From: Cytophagales bacterium
Lineage (GTDB): Bacteria; Bacteroidota; Bacteroidia; Cytophagales; 172606-1
Reading direction: 5' to 3'
Length of the DNA: 64,000 bases
Assembly (NCBI GenBank): GCA_030448185.1
Contig: JAUJNL010000008.1
Location: 1-64,000, forward strand
Positions 45,776 to 55,078 of the stretch are shown here, piece by piece. The number at the start of each line of letters is the position of its first letter. The stretch's first letter is position 1. The notes beneath the pieces were generated by a model. It worked only from the letters and a program-made list of their open reading frames with translations. It ran no database searches and was not told the DNA's origin. The position numbers and the translations under genes were made by a program.

Positions 45776-46918
45776 TTATCCTGGTTTCCATACATATTTA
45801 CCATCCTTGTCAATATAAACCACTTCCGTCCCGCTGAAAAAAGCGCCGATCTCCATACGGGCCAAGCCATTACGGAACAAGCCAGGCGCTGTGAAACGAG
45901 GCTTGACCACTTCCCGTCCGGTACGGTCAATAAATCCCCATTGTCCGTTTTTTTCTACTCCGGCCAGGCCATTCCGAAAAATTCCCACAAAATCATAAGG
46001 GAGTTGGGGTAGTACCCGGTTACCCCGCTTGTCAATGCCGTACCAGATACGTTGATTTTTGTCGGCACTAAGGGTATACCCTATAGCTATTCCCTGGTGA
46101 AAACCGTGCGTATCATCAAAATCAGTTTCCAGGGCAATCTTTCCGGTAGTGTCCAGGAAGGCAAATTTGTAATTCTTCCGGCAAACAGCCGCTAGTCCTT
46201 CACTGAAAGGGAGTACCGTCAGGTACCGCGGGGTAACCAGCCATTGGCCTTGCTGGTCAAGGTATCCGCCCAGGTCTTCTTCGAAATGAGTGCCGCTACC
46301 AGCCACTATCTGATATACGGGAGTATACCCTTCTTTAAAACTCAACACGTTCAGGGACCGGCTCATAGAAACTTCCAGTATCCATTCTCCTTCTTCGTTT
46401 ATAAACCCTGTTTTATCTCCTTGCTTTACGGCAGCAAGTCCCTCGGCAAAATGGCCCGCTTCCTCAAACTGCGGCAGAATGGCTACCCGTCCCGTCTTAT
46501 CTACGAAACCATACTTTCCGTTTTTTTTTACGCGGCCCAGTCCACCCGCAAAATCAGCAACTTCATCATACCTGACTCCCTGCATAGGCTGACCAGTAGT
46601 ATCTATATATCCCATCTGGGTTCTGAACTCTGTTGTACCATTTTTGGGAGTAGCTATCTGACGTGTCACGGCGGCCCGTCCTTCGTAGTAATCGGAGGCG
46701 TGCTCAAACTGGCAAGGAATTACTAACTGTCCGGCCCGATTCATATACCCCCATTTCCCGTTTAATCTTACCGGATAAAGTGCGTATGGGTACTGTTTAA
46801 ACGCTTCCAGATCAGGCGCAATGCTATTGCCCACGACGGGTCGGCGCTTGGCGGGGAGCCAACAGAAGCGGACCAGTACCAGGAATACCAGGAGCAATAG
46901 CAGAAGCAGTAACTTCAT
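45776..46918 (-). CDS. WG repeat-containing protein
   Basis: About 380 residues from MKLLLLLLLLVFLVLVRFCW (46918), an N-terminal anchor or signal. Repeats of the WG type follow: NGKWGYMNRAGQLVIPCQFE, GYIDTTGQPMQGVRYDEV, NGKYGFVDKTGRVAILPQFE, GDKTGFINEEGEWI, YKFAFLDTTGKIALETDFDD, GQWGFIDRTGREVVKPRFTA. About eight units form a beta-rich repeat array, presumably extracytoplasmic. Function unknown. The longer reading from 47050 adds unrelated residues. Confidence 0.87.
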   Translation of the reverse strand: MKLLLLLLLLVFLVLVRFCWLPAKRRPVVGNSIAPDLEAFKQYPYALYPVRLNGKWGYMNRAGQLVIPCQFEHASDYYEGRAAVTRQIATPKNGTTEFRTQMGYIDTTGQPMQGVRYDEVADFAGGLGRVKKNGKYGFVDKTGRVAILPQFEEAGHFAEGLAAVKQGDKTGFINEEGEWILEVSMSRSLNVLSFKEGYTPVYQIVAGSGTHFEEDLGGYLDQQGQWLVTPRYLTVLPFSEGLAAVCRKNYKFAFLDTTGKIALETDFDDTHGFHQGIAIGYTLSADKNQRIWYGIDKRGNRVLPQLPYDFVGIFRNGLAGVEKNGQWGFIDRTGREVVKPRFTAPGLFRNGLARMEIGAFFSGTEVVYIDKDGKYVWKPG

Positions 46919-47123
46919 GTAGAACGGCCAGCAGGTGGTTAGCAGAAGACCACCGTTGAACATTAGTAAATCCTGTTTGTCTTTTTGTAACCATTGCCCT
47001 GAAAAATCAGAAGCAGCCCTGCCCTCCAATCGAACATCAAACATCGTCAATCAAATTTCCTACTCTTTCACCTCTTTTTGCAAACTCACGTATAACTGGG
47101 AAGTCTCATCTTACACCCTTACA

Positions 47124-47921
47124 ATGACCTATTCATCAGCAGAACTCACAGGGAAAGTAGCCCTGATTACCGGAGCAGGTTCCGGAATTGGAAAAGCAGC
47201 CGCCTTACGCCTAGCGCAGGAAGGGGCAAAGATTGCCGCCTTGGGTCGAACCAAGGAGGAACTGGAACAAACAGTCAGCGAAATCCGGGAACAAGGCGGA
47301 GAAGCCGTTAGCATTCTGGGCGATATTTCCCAGTCTACGGACATGCAACGGGCCTACGATGAAGTGCGAAGCCAGTTTGGCCGGCTCGATATTGTATTTG
47401 CCAATGCCGGAATCAATGGTGTCTGGGCTCCCATTGAAGAACTGACTCCGGAAGAATGGGATAAGACAATAAACATTAATCTGAAAGGCACCTTCCTGAC
47501 GGTAAAATACGCCATTCCGATGCTTAAGGAGCATGGTGGCTCCGTAATTGTGACCTCTTCCGTGAATGGCACCCGCATTTTCAGCAACACTGGCGCCACG
47601 GCTTACTCCTGCACCAAAGCGGCTCAGGTTGCCTTTACCCAGATGGCGGCTCTCGAATTAGCGAAACACCGCATCCGGGTGAATGTAATTTGTCCGGGAG
47701 CTATTACTACCCAGATTGACGAAAGCACCAATAAGCGCAACCTGGAGTCAGAAAAGGAGCCGGTTGAATTTCCCGAAGGAAAAATTCCGCTGACGGATGG
47801 CAAACCCGGCTCCAGTGAGCAGGTAGCCGAACTAGTCCTTTTCTTTGCTTCGGATCGTTCCAGTCACATCACCGGCACACCAGTCTGGATTGACGGCGCC
47901 GAATCTTTACTGATGGGATGA
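47124..47921 (+). CDS. SDR family oxidoreductase
   Basis: A 265-residue classical short-chain dehydrogenase; start at MTYSSAELTGKVALITG (47124). Cofactor site TGAGSGIGKAAALRLA (TGxxxGIG), GDISQSTDM, FANAGINGVW (NAG), and the active site Ser in VIVTSSVNGTR with YSCTKAAQVAF (YxxxK). The C-terminal SSHITGTPVWIDGAESLLMG is typical. Arg in ALGRTKEEL after strand 2 suggests NADP(H) preference. Substrate not predictable; no operon partner. Confidence 0.92.
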   Translation: MTYSSAELTGKVALITGAGSGIGKAAALRLAQEGAKIAALGRTKEELEQTVSEIREQGGEAVSILGDISQSTDMQRAYDEVRSQFGRLDIVFANAGINGVWAPIEELTPEEWDKTININLKGTFLTVKYAIPMLKEHGGSVIVTSSVNGTRIFSNTGATAYSCTKAAQVAFTQMAALELAKHRIRVNVICPGAITTQIDESTNKRNLESEKEPVEFPEGKIPLTDGKPGSSEQVAELVLFFASDRSSHITGTPVWIDGAESLLMG

Positions 47922-47928
47922 TGAGTAG

Positions 47929-48066
47929 CAATTAGCGGTTGGCTATTGGCTAAATTGGCGATGTGGCAATGGGTAATTCTCTTTACAGTTATTACCGGAA
48001 TTATCAGCACGGCCAACATCTAAAAGCCAATTGCTAACCGCTAATTGCCAACCGCTAATCGCTAAC
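47929..48066. repeat. intergenic inverted, internally tandem repeat
   Basis: ATTAGCGGTTGGC (47931-47943) has its exact complement GCCAACCGCTAAT at 48047-48059. The right side repeats the word in tandem (TTGCTAACCGCTAATTGCCA, then ACCGCTAATCGCTAAC), and the left in looser copies (GGCTATTGGCTAAATTGGCG). About 100 bp of non-coding sequence separate the arms. The style resembles the repeats around the four-helix-bundle gene at 668, but no gene lies inside. Confidence 0.55.
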
Positions 48067-48221
48067 CTCCTCATTCAGACGAAAGAAAGAAAAAGAAGGG
48101 CTGTTTCCGGACAAATATTGCACTTTTCTGTGGGAAACGTGCCCTTTCCGTCGTAAATTGGGCCATGATCAAAAACCAGGTGCTATCTTGTTACTGATTC
48201 CCAATTTATGTACCCCCATTT

Positions 48222-51200
48222 TTGCGTACTGCCTGTTTAGTAACTATCCTGTTGCTGCTATTCAAGGTTAGCTATGCCCAGTCGGACCGTGCCCGGTACA
48301 AACTACTTTGGAAAATATCGGGAAATGGCCTGACTAAGCCGTCTTACCTGTTTGGCACCATGCACCTGAAAGACCGGCGGGTATTTGATTTCAGTGATTC
48401 GGTGCTGGCCAAGCTCGATGAATGTCCGGCTTTCGCTATGGAATTGCACCCGGATACCATGATGCATGCCATCTTTTCGCAGTATACCTACCGCCGCGAT
48501 TCGGTGCACCTGCTCAGAAATGAATTATCCCGGGAAGAATACCGCAAACTCGATAAACGATTACGGCAGGAAGCCGGGGTTTCACTGGACGAGCTCCGCA
48601 ATAAATCCCCCTGGCTGATCAAACTACTCCTGAAACGTTCGCTGAAGTCCCGCGAAGACCGGCCCGCTTTCCTGGATGCCTATCTGTATTACCTGGCCCG
48701 TACCCGGCAGAAAACGATTATTGGCATTGAACGGCTGCGCGAACAGGTTCCTGATTTTGACAGCCTCTCCCTGGAGGCCCAGTTGGACGAAATTCGCAGC
48801 AACCTGCAGTCAAAGGAAGAGAACAAAGCCCTCGATGATCTGATTACGCTCTATCACTCCGGGGACATTGACCGGCTGCACGCACTGTTTCAGCCTTATT
48901 ACATCAATAATGAAAAAGAAGACTTAGACATGCGGCGACGCAACCTGACAATGGTTACCCGCATTGACAGCTTTATCCGGCAGGAAGCTACTTTCATTGC
49001 CGTTGGCGCTGCTCACCTGCCCGGCGAACAAGGCCTGGTGGAACTACTACAGCATAAGGGCTACACAGTCACTCCCGTCAGGGCTACCTTCACCGGCCTG
49101 GCGACCCGCTACCGACCGCAGCCCGAGCAGGACCCCTGGATCACCTTCAGCCCGGAAAAGTCGTCTTACTCAGTTGCATTGCCCTCCCAGCCGTGTCTGC
49201 TGCCGGTAGGCGACATGAGAGAAATAGACAGCTATATTTTTTCCGACCTGGGTACCGGTATCATATATTATATTCTGAGTGAGGCTGTTCCCACGGAATC
49301 AGATGCGGCAGAGCAGGAAAAACTGTTTGTGCGGGTTATCGAAAATATAACCCGTCAGCGGGGGGCTAAACTCAATTCACAGCGCAAGATATCCTTTCAG
49401 GGATATCCGGGACGAGAGTTGGACCTGGTTTATCCCAAGGAAAACAGTTATTACCGCTGCCGCATCTACCTGCGCGGCAATAGCCTGTATCTGCTGATGG
49501 CCGGCACGGAAGACCACGCCTACCTGCAATTACCGGATGTTTCCCGTTTTTTCAATTCCTTCCGCTTGTCGGACTATAAACCCTCCGTATGGAAAAATAT
49601 AGTTTCGAAAGCAGGAGCTTTCAAGGTACAGATGCCGGGCACTACCAAAAAAGACGTTTCCCAAACGGACGACCCTACCGCTGGCAAAACCCGGATGCAC
49701 ACGTTGGTCAGCACGGACGAAATTACGGGCAAAGCCTATTTTGTCATTCATCTCGACCTGCCGGTGCGGTCCCTGTTCAGGAGTGACAGTGCCTTTTTGT
49801 ACAACGCAGCCCACAATGCCGCTGCCGAAGTGAAAGGCGAACTGCAAATGACCCGGCCCGTACAGTTGCAGAACCATCCCGGTTTGCATTACCGGGTTAT
49901 TTCCCCGAGTCAGGGCCTGGCTTATCACGCCCGGGTTTTTCTGCGGGGCAACCGCACGTACATTGCCGGTATGGTAACGGCGGCCCGTGATACCTCAGCG
50001 GCTGAGAACAATCCCTTTTTCGATTCGTTTACCTTCACGGAATACGCAAAAACCACCTGGACCGCATTTAGCCCGTCAGATCAGTCATTCGAGCTGCTGA
50101 TGCCCGGACCAGTCAAAGCCTCTACCAATGATACCATTTCCCAGGCAAAACAATTCCACACAGTACGCTACCTGGCTCAGCAAACGGCTACTGGATTCCC
50201 CTACGAATTATCCGTGAGCTCTTTTTCGCCCTACTACTCGGCGCCTGACCCGGCAAGCTTTTTCGAAGAGAAACTGAAGAATGTGCTGGTTGAGTCAGAT
50301 ACTATTTTGCTCAATCAAAAGATAGATACGGATGGATTGCTGGGCCGGGAAATTATTATTGGTTCTACGGCAACCCATACGGTACAACACCTGAAATGGC
50401 TCCTGAAAGGAGGGCGTTTGTTTGAACTCAGAACCCGGGTACCCAAGTCACTGGCTAACAGTCCGGAAGTAAAGCGGTTTTTGGGTTCGCTCCGGATCAG
50501 CGGCCAGAGGGATAATACGGCTCTTTTCCGGAATAAAACGGCTACGCTCCTCTCCCACCTGACGGCTACGGATACCACCCTGCGTAAGGAAGCTTTTGAA
50601 GCCCTGCACTGGTACCGGTTCCGGTCCGAAGACCAGGAAATTCTGGCCCGGACCCTGCTCCAGAATCAACCGGACGATACGGCCAGCTACCAGAGTGTTC
50701 GCCGGCGCCTATTCACTAAGTTGGACCAATTGGGCGATTCAACGGCGGTATCACTGATTGCCAGTATGTATCCCCGCCTGCCGGAAATACCCGGCTTGCA
50801 AATTGCTGCTCTGCAAACGCTGATTAATCTGCAAACGCGGCAGGCACTGGCGGCTTTCACCGATCTGGTGCTGAGCAAAACGCCCCAGGATCAAAATAGT
50901 ATCGATTTCTTCTACTACAGTCTGGAAGATTCCTTGCCTAATGTAAAAGTGATGTTTCCCCGCATCCTGCAATTGCTCGATTTTCCGGCTTACCGGCAGG
51001 ATGTATACTGGCTTACGCAGAAAGCACTGAATAGCGGCGTAGTAACCCTGCAGGAAATAAGCCCGGCCCGTACCCGGGTAATGACCGATGCCCAGCGGCT
51101 ACTTCAGCAACGTAATCTTTCAAGCCCCCTGCTGGAGACGTATGATCGGGGCGCCTTTGAACTCATGACGATGGCCGGTCTGCTCGAAAAATTCATCCAT

Positions 51201-51743
51201 GAGCCCGCCAGTCTTGACCTGCTTAAGGCGATGCTGGATGACGTAAGCCCGGAAGTAAACCTGAAAGCAGTTACCATTCTGCTACGCAAAGGATTACCTT
51301 TTGACCTCCGGAAGCTTGACCGCATTGCCGCCGCTCCGATTACCAGACTGCAATTGTACGAAGTATTGAAGGAGGCCGGGAAAGAACCTATATTTCCTAA
51401 AAAATATGCCACGCAATCCTACTTTGCCGAAAGTGAGCTGTTGCGTGAGCTTTCCTATGAGGCAGACACTCCCGAAAAAATAGAACTGGTCAAACGCCGG
51501 GAGGTAATCTATCAGGGAAAGAAGGGAATGGTCTATCTTTTCAAGTTCAAAAGCCCGGGAGATCACAACTGGTATACGGGGTTGAGCGGATTATTTCCCC
51601 TTAACCGGAAAGAAGTACGCTCCGATGGAAGCCTGACTTATTCGCGCTACGAAGCCTTATCGTCCAAAAATCCCGAGGCGCATATCCAATCCTATCTTGA
51701 ACCAGACTCAACCCGAGGTTTAAGCCAACCGGAGGAGAAATAG
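48222..51743 (+). CDS. secreted TraB/GumN-domain protein with three tandem repeats and a HEAT-like C-terminal region
   Basis: A 1,173-residue protein with a signal peptide (ACLVTILLLLFKVSYAQ). TraB/GumN domain (about 25-295): YLFGTMHLKDRRVFD with the first GxxH, and FIAVGAAHLPGEQGLVELL with the second. Three related units of about 150 residues follow, near 304-448 (WITFSPEKSSYSVALPSQP), 450-608 (SKAGAFKVQMPGTTKKD) and 611-763 (WTAFSPSDQSFELLMPGPV). Each ends in a strand plus FF-S-F-type text (RFFNSFRLSDY, PFFDSFTFTEY, RFLGSLRI). HEAT-like helices run from about 767 to 1,100. The readable frame opens with TTG; one more T in the T-run at 48219-48223 would connect ATG at 48208 (MYPHFLRTACLV), the likelier start. 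Related GumN proteins are proposed proteases or erythromycin-esterase-like enzymes; function unproven. Confidence 0.78.
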   Translation: MRTACLVTILLLLFKVSYAQSDRARYKLLWKISGNGLTKPSYLFGTMHLKDRRVFDFSDSVLAKLDECPAFAMELHPDTMMHAIFSQYTYRRDSVHLLRNELSREEYRKLDKRLRQEAGVSLDELRNKSPWLIKLLLKRSLKSREDRPAFLDAYLYYLARTRQKTIIGIERLREQVPDFDSLSLEAQLDEIRSNLQSKEENKALDDLITLYHSGDIDRLHALFQPYYINNEKEDLDMRRRNLTMVTRIDSFIRQEATFIAVGAAHLPGEQGLVELLQHKGYTVTPVRATFTGLATRYRPQPEQDPWITFSPEKSSYSVALPSQPCLLPVGDMREIDSYIFSDLGTGIIYYILSEAVPTESDAAEQEKLFVRVIENITRQRGAKLNSQRKISFQGYPGRELDLVYPKENSYYRCRIYLRGNSLYLLMAGTEDHAYLQLPDVSRFFNSFRLSDYKPSVWKNIVSKAGAFKVQMPGTTKKDVSQTDDPTAGKTRMHTLVSTDEITGKAYFVIHLDLPVRSLFRSDSAFLYNAAHNAAAEVKGELQMTRPVQLQNHPGLHYRVISPSQGLAYHARVFLRGNRTYIAGMVTAARDTSAAENNPFFDSFTFTEYAKTTWTAFSPSDQSFELLMPGPVKASTNDTISQAKQFHTVRYLAQQTATGFPYELSVSSFSPYYSAPDPASFFEEKLKNVLVESDTILLNQKIDTDGLLGREIIIGSTATHTVQHLKWLLKGGRLFELRTRVPKSLANSPEVKRFLGSLRISGQRDNTALFRNKTATLLSHLTATDTTLRKEAFEALHWYRFRSEDQEILARTLLQNQPDDTASYQSVRRRLFTKLDQLGDSTAVSLIASMYPRLPEIPGLQIAALQTLINLQTRQALAAFTDLVLSKTPQDQNSIDFFYYSLEDSLPNVKVMFPRILQLLDFPAYRQDVYWLTQKALNSGVVTLQEISPARTRVMTDAQRLLQQRNLSSPLLETYDRGAFELMTMAGLLEKFIHEPASLDLLKAMLDDVSPEVNLKAVTILLRKGLPFDLRKLDRIAAAPITRLQLYEVLKEAGKEPIFPKKYATQSYFAESELLRELSYEADTPEKIELVKRREVIYQGKKGMVYLFKFKSPGDHNWYTGLSGLFPLNRKEVRSDGSLTYSRYEALSSKNPEAHIQSYLEPDSTRGLSQPEEK

Positions 51744-51782
51744 TATTCTGTCCAATATGTAGCCTTTAGCACCAATACCTCT

Positions 51783-52643
51783 ATGGCGATCAGAACTGTC
51801 AACTTACTGCTCCATTCCCGGCATGGTGACCGTCCCTTTCTGGCAGATGCGACTTATACTGCCGATGGAAAGGCCAAACCGGTGGTTCTTTTTATTCATG
51901 GATTCAAGGGTTTTAAAGATTGGGGCACTTTCCCATTGATTGCCCGGGCCTTTGCCGAAAGCGGTTTTGTATTCGTAAAACTAAATCTGTCACGTAATGG
52001 AACCACCCCGGAGCAACCCCTTGACTTTGCCGACCTGGAGGCTTTTGGCAGGAATAATTTCAGCCTGGAACTCGACGACATTGGGCGTTTGATTGATTAC
52101 ATACACCGGGGAGAAAACCCGGAGCTGGCCAAAGAAATAGCATCTGATTTACTATATATGGTCGCTCATAGCCGTGGAGGCGGACTTGCGATACTGAAAG
52201 CGGGTGAAGACCCGCGGGTGAAAAAAGTAGCTACCTGGGCAAGCGTAATTGATTTCCGTAACCTATGGAAAAACGAGTCCGAGGAAGAATGGCAGCAAAA
52301 AGGCGTTATATTCATTCCCAATAGCCGTACGGGGCAACAAATGCCGCTCTACTATCAACTTTTCGAAGATTATGTACACCACCAGGAACGACTCAATATC
52401 CGGCAGGCGGTGCAGAACCTGACCGTACCCCTGCTCGTGATCCACGGAGATGCTGATGAGACGGTTCCCGTAGAGAGTGCCTACGAACTCCGGAATCTGC
52501 ACGAACACGCCCTGATGCATATTATTCCCAATGGCAACCATACCTTTGCCGGCACGCATCCTTTTGATAAATCCGAATTACCGCTACCCACTCAGGAAGC
52601 GGTGGCCCGTACCATCAGTTTCTTACGCAACGAGGCGAAGTGA
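51783..52643 (+). CDS. alpha/beta hydrolase
   Basis: A 286-residue cytosolic hydrolase with KPVVLFIHGFKGFKDWGTFP (oxyanion HG motif), nucleophile LLYMVAHSRGGGLAILKAGE (Ser in HSRGG), acid VIHGDADETVPVESAYEL, and His in IPNGNHTFAGTHPF. It resembles the dienelactone hydrolase/peptidase S9-like esterases often annotated as alpha/beta hydrolase. It starts 39 bp after the TraB protein, so the two may be co-transcribed. Substrate unknown. Confidence 0.88.
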   Translation: MAIRTVNLLLHSRHGDRPFLADATYTADGKAKPVVLFIHGFKGFKDWGTFPLIARAFAESGFVFVKLNLSRNGTTPEQPLDFADLEAFGRNNFSLELDDIGRLIDYIHRGENPELAKEIASDLLYMVAHSRGGGLAILKAGEDPRVKKVATWASVIDFRNLWKNESEEEWQQKGVIFIPNSRTGQQMPLYYQLFEDYVHHQERLNIRQAVQNLTVPLLVIHGDADETVPVESAYELRNLHEHALMHIIPNGNHTFAGTHPFDKSELPLPTQEAVARTISFLRNEAK

Positions 52644-52700
52644 TTACCCCGGTAGTAATAGCAGTGGTGATGGGATTACGGTTTCCAGTTTTGGGTTTCT

Positions 52701-52795
52701 GGTTTTTAGTTTTCAGTTGGAATTACTGGTAGATTTTCCAGATAAGGCTACAAAATTACTGGCAACTATAAACCCACAACTGAAAACTAAAAACC
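52701..52795. repeat. 19-bp perfect inverted repeat between convergent genes
   Basis: GGTTTTTAGTTTTCAGTTG (52701-52719) and its exact complement CAACTGAAAACTAAAAACC (52777-52795) bracket 57 bp, in which AATTACTGG also occurs twice. It lies between the converging alpha/beta hydrolase and cyclophilin genes and could act as a bidirectional stop, though no clean T-run is at the arm ends. Confidence 0.6.
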
Positions 52796-52804
52796 CAAAA
52801 CCAT

Positions 52805-53254
52805 TTATGCTACAGTTTCGTCCTGAGTCACGACTATTTTCGTGATTTTGTCGCCCTGCCGGATCTGATCAATTACGTCAAGTCCGTCTACGACTTTACC
52901 GAAGCAGGTATGGTTGCGGTCGAGGTGGGCGGTATGTTTGCGGCTGTGGCAAATGAAGAACTGCGAACCACCGGTATTGCGTCCGGCATGGGCCATCGAA
53001 AGCACGCCCCGGTCGTGGTATTGGTTGCCGCCAGTGAGTTCACAATTGATTTTATAACCAGGGCCGCCAGCGCCGGTGCCAGTGGGGTCACCGCCCTGAA
53101 TCACGAAGTCGGGAATGACCCGGTGGAACGTAACACCGTTATAAAAGCCCTTTTTGGCCAGGTCAATGAAGTTTTTAACGGTATTCGGGGCGTCGGCATC
53201 GTAAAAATCGATTTTCATTACGCCCTTATCAGTGTGCATTTCCGCTTTTGACAT
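52805..53254 (-). CDS. peptidyl-prolyl cis-trans isomerase, cyclophilin type
   Basis: A 149-residue, signal-less cyclophilin. Active-site text: NFIDLAKKGFYNGVTFHRVI (Arg of FHR), PDFVIQGGDPTGTGAGGPGY, GVLSMAHAGRNTGGSQFFIC and NHTCFGKVVDGLDVID. A His stands where the family has the ligand-binding Trp. The missing signal peptide indicates a cytosolic folding catalyst. Confidence 0.95.
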   Translation of the reverse strand: MSKAEMHTDKGVMKIDFYDADAPNTVKNFIDLAKKGFYNGVTFHRVIPDFVIQGGDPTGTGAGGPGYKINCELTGGNQYHDRGVLSMAHAGRNTGGSQFFICHSRKHTAHLDRNHTCFGKVVDGLDVIDQIRQGDKITKIVVTQDETVA

Positions 53255-53342
53255 TGGGATGGTAAATGGTTAGATGGTTGAACAAAAGGCAAAACTACAG
53301 GCATTCTCGTTAACTCACCCGATTTAGGGTAAAATAACTCTT

Positions 53343-53526
53343 CTAGTGCTGCTTGAGTGGAAAGAGCCAATACCCCGTGACTAATTCAGCTTCCGTGGGT
53401 AGCAAGAGACTTTTTCCAAACCTCAACCGATAGACTAATGGCTAGGCCATGGTCCTGCCGGAAGACTTGCACAATATTTTGCTCCAGCGTTTGTCCGATT
53501 TTAAGGTTAATCACAAATAGAGTCAC
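53343..53526 (-). CDS. possible small protein, one frameshift
   Basis: With one base shift near 53405, a 60-residue text emerges: VTLFVINLKIGQTLEQNIVQ, VFRQDHGLAISLSVEVWKKS, LPTEAELVTGYWLFPLKQH, then TAG. It starts at GTG 53526 and occupies an otherwise empty 300-bp gap. It has protein-like composition but no recognised family. It may be a gene remnant or chance; low confidence. Confidence 0.3.
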
Positions 53527-53563
53527 CTATAGACGTGTAGTGAGAACTTAGCACATCAGCTTA

Positions 53564-54310
53564 TTACTCCTGATGCTGGGTATTCGGCACTGGCTCAAGC
53601 AGCACTAGCTCATCAACCGGCTCAAAGCCAAGTTTACGAGCCAACCGCCAGGAAGCCGGGTTCTTATCCACCGATGCCCAGACGGGTTGCTTGCCTTCAG
53701 TGTGCAGGTGCCGGATCATATAAGCCACACAAAGCGCCGCGTAACCTCTTCTCCGGTGTTCGGGCAGCGTATCAATCGAAATATCCCAGAGGGATTCCGT
53801 ACAGGCGCCGGCGTAGCAGAAGGAGACCGGCTGCCCTCCAACAAAAGTGGCCGCAATACGGGAATACTGGCTTCCGCTTCGTAACTCTCCGAGTAGGTCT
53901 GCCGGAATGGGGAGTTGACCGAGGGTGGCAGGGTTCAGAAAGTCAACCTCATTAGCTGAAGTTACCGGCAATTGCTGGGGGTATTTAAGCAGGTGAAGAA
54001 TGATACGGGAAGCGGTCCACCCCGAAAGGATGTGCTTTAGCCACGAGGCTTCTGATAAAGGAGCAATTACTTCCGTGCCTGGTCCGTATGACTCCAGCGC
54101 CGATTGAACAGCGCTTACTTTTGGAGTACCAGCAATAAACACCGTTCCTGTGTCGGTTTCCCTGAGAACCAGGGAGAGCATAGGTTTTTGCTCCAAGCCG
54201 AAGATTTCGCAATCACCGTGGAACAGGTTAGATCGGACTTCCACCCAACGGGGCAGATCCGGGAGCATTTTCGCAATTGACTGGAAAATGGGGGAATGCG
54301 GCCGGCTCAT
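53564..54310 (-). CDS. GNAT family N-acetyltransferase
   Basis: A 248-residue protein whose C-terminal half is a GNAT domain: SLWDISIDTLPEHRRRGYAA (acetyl-CoA pyrophosphate loop R/QxxGxA), LCVAYMIRHLHTEGKQPVWA, VDKNPASWRLARKLGFEPVD. The N-terminal half (SIAKMLPDLPRWVEVRSNLF, FIAGTPKVSAVQSALESYGP) resembles the accessory half of the two-lobed GNAT subfamily. Substrate unknown. Confidence 0.85.
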   Translation of the reverse strand: MSRPHSPIFQSIAKMLPDLPRWVEVRSNLFHGDCEIFGLEQKPMLSLVLRETDTGTVFIAGTPKVSAVQSALESYGPGTEVIAPLSEASWLKHILSGWTASRIILHLLKYPQQLPVTSANEVDFLNPATLGQLPIPADLLGELRSGSQYSRIAATFVGGQPVSFCYAGACTESLWDISIDTLPEHRRRGYAALCVAYMIRHLHTEGKQPVWASVDKNPASWRLARKLGFEPVDELVLLEPVPNTQHQE

Positions 54311-54360
54311 TCTTTGTGCAGTTTAGCTAACGGCGGAACGGGTGCCTATGCCCTATTTTT

Positions 54361-55020
54361 TTACAAGATTAAGTGTCCTACTTCGTCAAGCTTTGCCCAC
54401 TGGCCAGAGGATAATTTTCGATAAATAACTGTATTATACCCATAAATAGAATAAGACCTTCTAGCCAATTGATCGATCAAACTAGGCTTTTTTACTTTCC
54501 GATAGATGGTCAGATTAACCAAGGCAGTTTTCCCATCCGAAGTGAATAAAGGCCAAGTAACGCCTATCAAAAAACCGGGTTTGGCTTCTGCTATTGACTG
54601 AATAATTTGAACACCTTTTGTTCGAAGCGTAAAAAGGGTAGTAGTATCCACTTTTTGGCATTGTTCATACAGATACCTTTGTTCTTGAATAGAGAAAAGA
54701 CTATCAATGGTTTTAGATCGGAAAATATAAGTATGATTGTACGGGTGATGTTCGTCAGAAATAAATCTTCCTAATTGGGTACTGTCTAGGGTCATATCCG
54801 AAATTCCTTCCAGCCAGAACTGATTAGGATTCCATTTCTCAGGCTTCGAAAAAACTATTTTCGTTTTAGGAATCTTATATAAATCTGCAAATTCCATTAT
54901 GATAAAGTTGCTTTTATCCGTAAGAGCTGCTTTAAGAACAGCTTCTTCATCAGTATTATTCTTTACTTGAGCAGCACAAAAATTGCTTAGTAACATTAAT
55001 AATATATAAAGTGATTTCAT
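54361..55020 (-). CDS. secreted hypothetical protein
   Basis: A 219-residue protein from MKSLYILLMLLSNFCAAQVK (55020), a clean signal peptide. The mature part has IIMEFADLYKIPKTKIVFSK and RFISDEHHPYNHTYIFRSKT, and PLFTSDGKTALVNLTIYRK with WAKLDEVGHLIL, a pattern of Bacteroidota secreted proteins of unknown role. It contains no recognisable catalytic motif. Confidence 0.7.
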   Translation of the reverse strand: MKSLYILLMLLSNFCAAQVKNNTDEEAVLKAALTDKSNFIIMEFADLYKIPKTKIVFSKPEKWNPNQFWLEGISDMTLDSTQLGRFISDEHHPYNHTYIFRSKTIDSLFSIQEQRYLYEQCQKVDTTTLFTLRTKGVQIIQSIAEAKPGFLIGVTWPLFTSDGKTALVNLTIYRKVKKPSLIDQLARRSYSIYGYNTVIYRKLSSGQWAKLDEVGHLIL

Positions 55021-55078
55021 CTTTTTACTGGCATATAGCAATTCTATACCCACAGCTATACTCATCTAGGCTCACTCA

